From the NCBI GenBank assembly GCA_900550835.1, contig URTP01000062.1, positions 1 through 11,388 of the forward strand: 11,388 bases of DNA, in the 5' to 3' direction. The notes under the pieces are model-generated. The model was not told the DNA's origin. It did no database searches and saw only the letters and a program-made list of their open reading frames with translations. Both the position numbers and the translations under genes were made by a program. This stretch comes from an uncultured Collinsella sp. Its GTDB lineage: Bacteria; Actinomycetota; Coriobacteriia; Coriobacteriales; Coriobacteriaceae. Each line of letters opens with the position of its first letter. Position 1 is the stretch's first letter. Of this stretch, positions 7,160 to 11,388 are shown piece after piece.

Positions 7160-8407
7160 CTAGCTCCTCGTATATCTACGCAGCGCGATGGCGGCGTTGT
7201 GCCCGCCAAAGCCCAGGTTGGTCGAAAGCGCCCAGGTAAGGTCGGCGCGAACCGCTCGATTAGGCGTGTAGTCAAGATCGCAGGCGGGATCGGGCGTGTG
7301 GTAGTTAATGGTCGGGGGCACCACGCCCTGCTCGAGCGCCATGGCACAGGCCATGACCTCGATGGCACCCGTAGCACCGATCATGTGGCCGGTCATCGAC
7401 TTGGTCGACGAGACGTGCGCCGCGCGCGCCGCGTCCTCGCCGAGCGCACGCTTAATGCCCGCCGTCTCGGACGAATCGTTGAGTTTAGTCGAGGTGCCGT
7501 GAGCGTTGATGTAGAGGCCCTCGGAAGGCTTAACGTCGCCCTCGGCCACCGCCAGCGATATCGCACGGGCAATGCCGGCAGCCTCGGGATCGGGGCTCGT
7601 GATGTGATAGGCATCATCGGTGTTGCCGTAGCCCACGACCTCGGCATAAATGTGCGCCCCGCGAGCCAGCGCGTGTTCCATGCTCTCGAGTACCAGCACG
7701 CAGGCGCCCTCGCCCATCACAAAACCGTCGCGATTCGCATCGAACGGACGGCATGCCGTCGACGGGTCAGGATTAGTGGTGAGTGCACGGCAGGACGTAA
7801 AGCCCGCAACGGCATCGGGGATGATTGCGGCCTCGGTACCGCCGGCGATAATCGCATCGGCATAGCCGTGTTTGATGGCGCGGAACGCCTCGCCCACCGC
7901 ATGGGCCGAGGTCGCGCAAGCAGTCACGACGGGCAGGGTCGGACCCTTTGCCTTGTGGCGGATTGCGATATTGCCCGATGCCATGTTGGGAATCATCATC
8001 GCGATCATGTAGGGGGATGCGCGGCGGGGCCCACGGTCGGCAATCGTGTGGACGTTGTCGACGAGCGTCTGCATGCCGCCCACGCCCGACCCCACGTAGA
8101 CGCCCAGGCGCTCGCGATCGATGGCGCCTTCGACATCAAAGCTCGCATCGTGCATGGCCTCGTCCGACGCCGCCAGTGCAAACTGAACGCAGGGGTCTAG
8201 GTGCTTGGCATCGTGCTTGCCAAAGTAGTCGTTGCCGTCAAAGCCCTTGACCTCGGCCGCCACCTTGACGGCAAACGCATCCGTATCGAAGTGCGTAATC
8301 GGGCCGATGCCACAGGTCCCGGCACACATGGCCGCCCAGGTGGCAAGCGCGGTGTTGCCGAGCGGCGATACGGCACCGATGCCGGTGATTGCAACTCTCT
8401 GTTCCAT
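7160..8407 (-). CDS. fabF: 3-oxoacyl-ACP synthase II (FabF)
   Basis: FabF is the elongating condensing enzyme. It joins malonyl-ACP to a growing acyl chain. The thiolase-fold protein starts MEQRVAITGIGAVSPLGN. It has the catalytic Cys164 in VTACATSAHA, His303 in NAHGTSTKLND, and His341 in SMTGHMIGATGA, almost the same numbering as E. coli FabF (163, 303, 340). The end STNLGFGGHNAAIALRRY is standard. Length is 415 residues. The frame has candidate ATGs at 8425, 8410 and 8407. AGGAG lies 6 bases before 8407 and 3 before 8410, favouring 8407. The gene is 39 bases after the fabG stop and nearly touches accB, so it is in the middle of the lipid operon. Confidence 0.96.
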   Translation of the reverse strand: MEQRVAITGIGAVSPLGNTALATWAAMCAGTCGIGPITHFDTDAFAVKVAAEVKGFDGNDYFGKHDAKHLDPCVQFALAASDEAMHDASFDVEGAIDRERLGVYVGSGVGGMQTLVDNVHTIADRGPRRASPYMIAMMIPNMASGNIAIRHKAKGPTLPVVTACATSAHAVGEAFRAIKHGYADAIIAGGTEAAIIPDAVAGFTSCRALTTNPDPSTACRPFDANRDGFVMGEGACVLVLESMEHALARGAHIYAEVVGYGNTDDAYHITSPDPEAAGIARAISLAVAEGDVKPSEGLYINAHGTSTKLNDSSETAGIKRALGEDAARAAHVSSTKSMTGHMIGATGAIEVMACAMALEQGVVPPTINYHTPDPACDLDYTPNRAVRADLTWALSTNLGFGGHNAAIALRRYTRS

Positions 8408-8446
8408 CATGGTCTCCTCATCCAAGCCGTTCTTCGGCCCTGGTTT

Positions 8447-9196
8447 CTACATCGCCATTCCGCCGTCGACGCGCACGACCTCGCCCGTAATGTAAGCAGC
8501 CGCATCGCTCGCTAAAAAGCGCACCACGCCGGCCACTTCCTCGGGACGTGCCATGCGCTTAAGGGGAATCTGTTCCTCGGTTGCCGTACGCACCTTCTCC
8601 GAGAGCTTTGCCGTCATATCTGTCTCGACAAACCCGGGGGCGACCGCGTTCGCTCGTACGCCACGAGGCGCAAGCTCGCGCGCCACCGCCTTGGTAAGCC
8701 CTATCACGCCTGCCTTGGAAGCAGCGTAGTTGGCTTGCCCGGCATTGCCCATCAGGCCCACGACCGAGCTCATGTTGACGACGCAACCGCCGCGCTGGCG
8801 CATAAAGGTCTTGGTGAGCGCGCGCGTCATATTGAATGTTCCCTTGAGATTGACATCGAGCACGCGATCGAATGCGTCATCGCCCATGCGCATGAGCAGG
8901 CCATCGCGGGTGATGCCGGCGTTGTTGACGAGGATGTCCACGATGCCGACCTCTTTTTCGATCTGCGCCACCATGGCGTTCACCTGCTCCTCGCTGGTCA
9001 CGTCGCAGACGTAGCCTTTGGCCTCGATGCCCTCGGCCTTGTAGGCGGCCAGGCCTTTGTCCACCAGCTCCTGTTTGATGTCGTTGAAGACGATTTTTGC
9101 GCCCTGACGTGCGAAAGCCGTTGCCAGTGCGAATCCGATGCCGTAAGAGGCGCCCGTCACGAGCGCGACCTTACCTTCCAGTGAAAAGTTTACCAT
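8447..9196 (-). CDS. fabG: Hybrid short-chain dehydrogenase: N-terminal third gluconate 5-dehydrogenase/KduD-like, remainder 3-oxoacyl-ACP reductase (FabG)
   Basis: One open 249-residue SDR frame that appears to be two genes joined. Residues 1-95 have TGASYGIGFALA (14-25), where FabG normally has TGASRGIGR. They continue with NDIKQELVDKGLAAYK and GYVCDVTSEEQVNAMV, wording typical of Bacteroidota gluconate 5-dehydrogenase/KduD. From residue about 96 the sequence is classical FabG: TRDGLLMRM, NLKGTFN with Asn116, SSVVGLMGNAGQANYAASK with Ser144, Tyr157, Lys161, then VAPGFVETDMT. FabG reduces 3-oxoacyl-ACP with NADPH; KduD/IdnO enzymes oxidise or reduce sugar acids with NAD(P). The 3' part belongs in the downstream fab/acc operon, and the 5' part belongs 30 bp after kduI. 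The ATG has no Shine-Dalgarno, unlike its downstream neighbours. The frame is intact and all SDR catalytic residues are present. An assembly artefact is more likely than a real fused gene. Confidence 0.8.
   Translation of the reverse strand: MVNFSLEGKVALVTGASYGIGFALATAFARQGAKIVFNDIKQELVDKGLAAYKAEGIEAKGYVCDVTSEEQVNAMVAQIEKEVGIVDILVNNAGITRDGLLMRMGDDAFDRVLDVNLKGTFNMTRALTKTFMRQRGGCVVNMSSVVGLMGNAGQANYAASKAGVIGLTKAVARELAPRGVRANAVAPGFVETDMTAKLSEKVRTATEEQIPLKRMARPEEVAGVVRFLASDAAAYITGEVVRVDGGMAM
8912..8941. other. Probable chimera junction between Coriobacteriia-like and Bacteroidales-like DNA
   Basis: This stretch encodes DILVNNAGI (residues 87-95 of the hybrid SDR), one of the most conserved segments of the SDR family. 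To its left everything reads as a Coriobacteriia fab/acc operon; to its right everything reads as Bacteroidales. Both parent genes would plausibly be identical or nearly so across about 30 bases here, enough for an assembler to cross over or for homologous recombination. The exact breakpoint cannot be fixed because the parents share the motif. Confidence 0.7.
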
Positions 9197-9224
9197 AATT
9201 TTGAATTATGAATTTTGAATTATG
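9197..9224. repeat. Two perfect 14-bp AT-rich tandem units between kduI and the SDR gene
   Basis: The unit AATTTTGAATTATG occurs at 9197-9210 and again at 9211-9224, followed by a partial AATTAT that runs into the kduI stop codon (9227-9229). It fills the whole 30-base space between kduI and the downstream ATG. There is no Shine-Dalgarno in it. Such AT-rich gaps suit Bacteroidota, where start sites rely on A/T-rich context. Confidence 0.8.
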
Positions 9225-9226
9225 AA

Positions 9227-10069
9227 TTATTTCAGGTCCGTTATTTTCGAAAAATCCTGGTCGCCGTAGTCGAGGTTCTCGCCGCCCATGCCCCAGATGA
9301 AGGTGTAGTTGTGCGTGGCTGCGGCGCTGTGGATCGACCATTCGGGCGAGAGCACGGCCTGATCGCCCTTCATCCAGATGTGGCGCGTCTCGTCGACTTC
9401 GCCCATGAAGTGGCACACGGCCTGGTCCTCGGGCACTTCGAAATAGAAATAGGCCTCCATGCGGCGCGAGTGCACGTGTGCGGGCATCGTGTTCCACACG
9501 CTTCCGGGCAGCAGCTCGGTCATGCCCATCTGCAACTGGCAGGTCGGCAGCACCTGGTTCACGAGCATCTTGTTGATGTTGCGGTCGTTCGACCCTTCGA
9601 GCGAACCCATGTGGGCCACCACGGCGTCGGCTTTGGTGACCTTTTTGTCGGGGTAGTTGCGGTGCGCGGTCAGCGAGTTGAAATAGAATTTGGCGGGATT
9701 CCCGGCGTCCTTGCTCGCGAAGGTCACCTCGCGGTCGCCCGAACCGAGGTAGAGGGCCTCCTTGTAGCCGAGTTCGAACACGGCGTCGCCGGCCTTCACC
9801 ACGCCGGGGCCTCCGACGTTGTAGATGCCCATTTCGCGGCGCGTGAGGAAGAACGGAGCCTTCAGCGGGTTGATGGCTTCGAGGCGGAGCGTCTCGGCGA
9901 CAGGCATGGCGCCTCCGACGACCATGCGGTCGTACATCGAGTAGACCATGTTGACCTCGTCGGCCGTGAATACCTTTTCGATCAGGAAATCGCGGCGCAG
10001 ACGCGCCGTGTCGTAGCTTTTCGCATCCTCGGGATGCGCCGCATAGCGGATTTCGTAATTGGTTTTCAT
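9227..10069 (-). CDS. kduI: 5-dehydro-4-deoxy-D-glucuronate isomerase (KduI)
   Basis: KduI converts 5-keto-4-deoxyuronate, made from pectin or glycosaminoglycan breakdown, to 2,5-diketo-3-deoxygluconate, which KduD then reduces. The cupin-type protein has the metal ligands His198 and His200 (PAHVHSRRMEAYF), Glu205 and His247 (SIHSAAATHNY), two residues offset from E. coli (196, 198, 203, 245). Also seen are RREMGIYNVGGPG and the near-terminal WGMGGENLDYGDQDF. Length is 280 residues, normal for the family. The frame is open to 10150, but MKTNYEIRYAAHPED at 10069 is the family N-terminus. Start context is A/T rich with no Shine-Dalgarno, as in Bacteroidota. The next gene, 30 bp on, begins as a KduD/IdnO-type dehydrogenase, the expected partner. 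Confidence 0.95.
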   Translation of the reverse strand: MKTNYEIRYAAHPEDAKSYDTARLRRDFLIEKVFTADEVNMVYSMYDRMVVGGAMPVAETLRLEAINPLKAPFFLTRREMGIYNVGGPGVVKAGDAVFELGYKEALYLGSGDREVTFASKDAGNPAKFYFNSLTAHRNYPDKKVTKADAVVAHMGSLEGSNDRNINKMLVNQVLPTCQLQMGMTELLPGSVWNTMPAHVHSRRMEAYFYFEVPEDQAVCHFMGEVDETRHIWMKGDQAVLSPEWSIHSAAATHNYTFIWGMGGENLDYGDQDFSKITDLK

Positions 10070-10154
10070 AGTTATAATTGTTGCATTCGTTGTATTCCGG
10101 AACGGCGGGCCGCAGCCTGGAGTTTGACACGGTCGAAATTGGCAAACCAATTCG

Positions 10155-10196
10155 ATCTTTGCAAAGATAATAAAAAATCCGGAATTGGTTACCCAA
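10155..10196 (-). promoter_or_regulatory. Bacteroidota-type promoter for kduI with a 14-bp palindrome on the -7 box
   Basis: TATCTTTG (minus strand, 10162-10169) matches the Bacteroidota -7 box TAnnTTTG. A TTG at 10194-10196 is a possible -33 element with a rather long 24-base spacer. ATCTTTGCAAAGAT (10155-10168) is a perfect 14-bp palindrome covering most of the -7 box, so a repressor site is possible. The box lies about 93 bases before the kduI ATG. The stretch 10070-10154 is an untranslated leader with no other structure that I could make out. Confidence 0.55.
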
Positions 10197-10207
10197 AACC
10201 GGATTTT
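10172..10207 (-). terminator. Rho-independent terminator after the S24 regulator gene
   Basis: On the minus strand AAAATCCGG (10199-10207) pairs with CCGGATTTT (10174-10182). After a TT/TT internal loop, TTGG/CCAA closes a small GTAA loop, and the T-rich run TTTTTTATTAT follows. It is about 60 bases past the regulator's stop. The T-run leads straight into the -7 box of the kduI promoter, so the two signals overlap. The perfect stem with As on the other side may also work weakly on the plus strand. Confidence 0.8.
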
Positions 10208-10268
10208 ATTTGCGCAGCTTTGTCCGATTGCGTTTTTTCGCCCCTTCGGTCTGCCTCCGCTGTTTCTG

Positions 10269-10940
10269 CTAACGGATCGAGTTCATCCTGATGCTCGCCT
10301 TCACGAGCGCGATGGCGCGGATGCGCGAGATCTCCACGTCCTTGTCGGCGTGGTGTTGGTTCTGGCTCACGAGCTTCACGTAGCCTGCGCGGTCGGATTT
10401 CTGAATGTACTTCACCGTCACGTACTCCTCGCCGTCGATGTCGATCGACAGCAGGTACATGTCGCCCCAGAAGATGTCGTTTATGTCGCGCAGCTGCTTG
10501 TACAGCACGATGTCGCCGCTCTTGAGCAGCGGGTACATCGAGTCGCCGACGATATAGATCGCCCCGTCGCATTTCGGGAGGTTGGGAATGTGGATGAAGT
10601 TGACGGGCTTGCTCTGCGCCTGGTCGGTGAACAGCGGGACCAGGCCCGCCGTGCCTTCGATCGAGTAGAGGGGGACGCTTTGCAGCGGCAGCGAGGTGTC
10701 CGTGCGGTGCATGTAGGCCGTCAGGTCGGGTTCGGCGTTGAACATGTTGCCCTTGCCGGTTTCGAGCCAGTCGGGATTGACGTTCAATTCCTGAACCAAT
10801 ATGTTGCGGTTGCGCGCCGAAAGCCCCGCCTTGCCGGTTTCGATCATCGACAGCGCCGCTTTGCCGATTCCAAGTCGTTGTGCCAGTTGCTCTTGTGTCA
10901 TGCCGAGCTGCTTGCGTATCAGTTTTACCCGTTCGTTCAT
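10269..10940 (-). CDS. XRE-family repressor with S24 (LexA-like) peptidase domain
   Basis: The 223-residue protein has an N-terminal helix-turn-helix of the Cro/CI type (about 4-60: MTQEQLAQRLGIGKAALSMIE) and a C-terminal S24 peptidase fold. The nucleophile is Ser134 in VGDSMYPLLKSGDIV and the general base is Lys177 in YVTVKYIQ. An Ala98-Gly99 pair in EGTAGLVPLF is a candidate self-cleavage bond, by analogy to LexA and CI. Such proteins repress promoters and are inactivated by RecA-driven self-cleavage or another signal. Here it probably represses its own promoter region, which holds palindromes. No phage genes are visible nearby. ATG context lacks a Shine-Dalgarno. A terminator separates it from kduI, so it is not in that operon, although control of kduI cannot be excluded. 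Confidence 0.9.
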   Translation of the reverse strand: MNERVKLIRKQLGMTQEQLAQRLGIGKAALSMIETGKAGLSARNRNILVQELNVNPDWLETGKGNMFNAEPDLTAYMHRTDTSLPLQSVPLYSIEGTAGLVPLFTDQAQSKPVNFIHIPNLPKCDGAIYIVGDSMYPLLKSGDIVLYKQLRDINDIFWGDMYLLSIDIDGEEYVTVKYIQKSDRAGYVKLVSQNQHHADKDVEISRIRAIALVKASIRMNSIR

Positions 10941-10972
10941 CGCTTTGTTATCGGAATTATTTATATAAAATA

Positions 10973-11009
10973 TTTGAACTTTATTGCAGAAAATTCAAAT
11001 TTTGAACTT
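10973..11009. promoter_or_regulatory. Candidate operator cluster upstream of the S24 repressor
   Basis: TTTGAACTT occurs at 10973-10981 and again at 11001-11009, 28 bases apart. TTCAAA at 10994-10999 makes the perfect palindrome TTCAAATTTTGAA (10994-11006) with the second copy. Spaced, inverted half-sites in front of an XRE/S24 gene suit autoregulation. Binding is inferred only. Confidence 0.45.
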
Positions 11010-11016
11010 ATCTTTG
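10984..11016 (+). promoter_or_regulatory. Possible Bacteroidota promoter for the small plus-strand gene
   Basis: TATCTTTG at 11009-11016 on the plus strand matches TAnnTTTG, with TTG at 10984-10986 and a 22-base spacer as a possible -33 element. It is about 66 bases before the ATG at 11082. It faces the promoter of the repressor gene, so the two start sites would overlap. Confidence 0.45.
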
Positions 11017-11021
11017 TTCTG

Positions 11022-11052
11022 CAAAGTTAAACAATTTATTCTCTTCTGCAAA
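11022..11052 (-). promoter_or_regulatory. Bacteroidota promoter for the S24 repressor
   Basis: On the minus strand TTTG (11049-11052) and TAACTTTG (11022-11029) are 19 bases apart, an excellent match to the TTTG / TAnnTTTG promoter of Bacteroidota. The start of transcription would fall near 11015, about 75 bases before the repressor's ATG, just outside the candidate operators. Confidence 0.75.
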
Positions 11053-11081
11053 CTCTTTTGCGAAAAAACGATTAATTATCA

Positions 11082-11369
11082 ATGATGTATTCGGTTTCAT
11101 CGGAACTTTACCTTGAAGTGGCCGCGCGTCTTGCGGAGGCCATCGGCGGGGGAAGTTACTTTTCAGGCTCGCTCACGTTTCCTTTCGGCGATATGGAGTG
11201 CCGGCTCACGGCCTCGGTGATCGTCTACCGGCGGCGCGAGCGGCTCCCCGAGGGCGACCGGGACGCGATTGCGGACCTGGTTCCCGTCTGGTGGGAGTTT
11301 CACACCGTCCGCAGCGACGGCGAAGCGCTGAACGACTTCTCGTTTTCCGAGGTGCGCGCGCTCCTCTGA
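11082..11369 (+). CDS. Small protein of unknown function
   Basis: A 95-residue frame that starts ATGATG (11082 or 11085) and stops TGA at 11367-11369, 19 bases before the window ends. I do not recognise the family. It has an N-terminal amphipathic helix-like stretch (SSELYLEVAARLAEAIG), a glycine turn (GGG, 22-24), alternating polar/hydrophobic stretches that suggest beta strands (CRLTASVIVYRRR, 40-52), and VPVWWEFHTV with two adjacent tryptophans (70-71). No signal peptide, membrane segment or metal motif is seen. The start is A/T rich without Shine-Dalgarno, and a TAnnTTTG box lies 66 bases upstream, both as expected for a Bacteroidota gene. It diverges from the S24 repressor and might be controlled by it. 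Confidence 0.65.
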   Translation: MMYSVSSELYLEVAARLAEAIGGGSYFSGSLTFPFGDMECRLTASVIVYRRRERLPEGDRDAIADLVPVWWEFHTVRSDGEALNDFSFSEVRALL

Positions 11370-11388
11370 CCTGCCGCCGCGCTCCGGC

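Noticed and set aside
6149..8200. 683-codon open frame on the plus strand
   Set aside because: It runs antisense across accC, fabZ, accB and fabF, all of which are secure. It has no recognisable domain and a low-complexity His/Arg-rich composition.
9171..10196. 341-codon minus-strand frame overlapping kduI
   Set aside because: It is a +1 shadow of kduI, rich in Arg and Gly. KduI in the other frame has all metal ligands and normal length.
10269..10940. Prophage or integrative element centred on the S24 repressor
   Set aside because: No integrase, excisionase, att repeat or phage structural gene is visible. S24/XRE regulators also occur as ordinary chromosomal genes in Bacteroidales.
10185..11030. 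281-codon plus-strand frame opposite the S24 regulator
   Set aside because: The regulator has intact HTH and S24 motifs on the other strand. The plus frame runs through its terminator and promoter and has no family features.
1..11388. tRNA, rRNA, CRISPR array, insertion sequence or riboswitch
   Set aside because: Gaps between genes are short (at most about 200 bases), and no cloverleaf, repeat-spacer pattern, transposase or known riboswitch core was recognised by eye.

Overview
The window appears to join two unrelated genomes. Positions 1 to about 8,910 look like a Coriobacteriia (Collinsella-type actinobacterial) chromosome. Support comes from GC-rich genes with clear Shine-Dalgarno sequences, a type II fatty-acid/acetyl-CoA carboxylase operon, and an accD-accA gene fusion as seen in that class. 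Positions from about 8,940 to 11,388 look like a Bacteroidales (Alistipes-type) chromosome. Here genes lack Shine-Dalgarno sequences, promoters have the Bacteroidota -7 box TAnnTTTG, and kduI is followed by the start of a gluconate/uronate-type short-chain dehydrogenase. Genus names are inferences from protein and signal style; no search was run.

Left part, all on the minus strand. A histidine-phosphatase gene cut by the window edge (1-586) lies downstream of a cation diffusion facilitator gene (626-1780). A hairpin-plus-T-run terminator (1860-1892) separates these from a lone PTS EIIC permease gene (1931-3145). That gene is flanked by two diverged copies of a 31-bp palindromic element (1895-1925 and 3160-3190). 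Then, read in the direction of transcription from high to low coordinates, comes the lipid operon: fabG (3' portion) - fabF - accB - fabZ - accC - accDA. It supplies malonyl-CoA (AccB biotin carrier, AccC biotin carboxylase, fused AccDA carboxyltransferase) and runs elongation (FabF condensation, FabG reduction, FabZ dehydration). The malonyl transferase and enoyl reductase genes expected upstream of fabG are not present.

Right part. kduI (9227-10069) is followed 30 bp later by the 5' third of a kduD/idnO-like dehydrogenase, which would act in uronate catabolism. Upstream of kduI lie a terminator, a TAnnTTTG promoter, and a gene for an XRE/S24 (LexA-like) repressor (10269-10940). Beyond that is a promoter region with palindromes and opposed -7 boxes, and a small plus-strand gene of unknown function (11082-11369).

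The two halves meet inside one intact 249-codon SDR frame (8447-9196). Residues 1 to about 95 read as the Bacteroidota gluconate 5-dehydrogenase/KduD type, and residues from about 95 on read as classical FabG. The switch falls at the conserved DILVNNAGI motif. The simplest reading is a metagenome assembly chimera at a conserved stretch; a true recombination is possible but less likely. I do not see a convincing undescribed system. The remaining points of interest are the palindromic elements, the S24 control region, and the unknown small gene.
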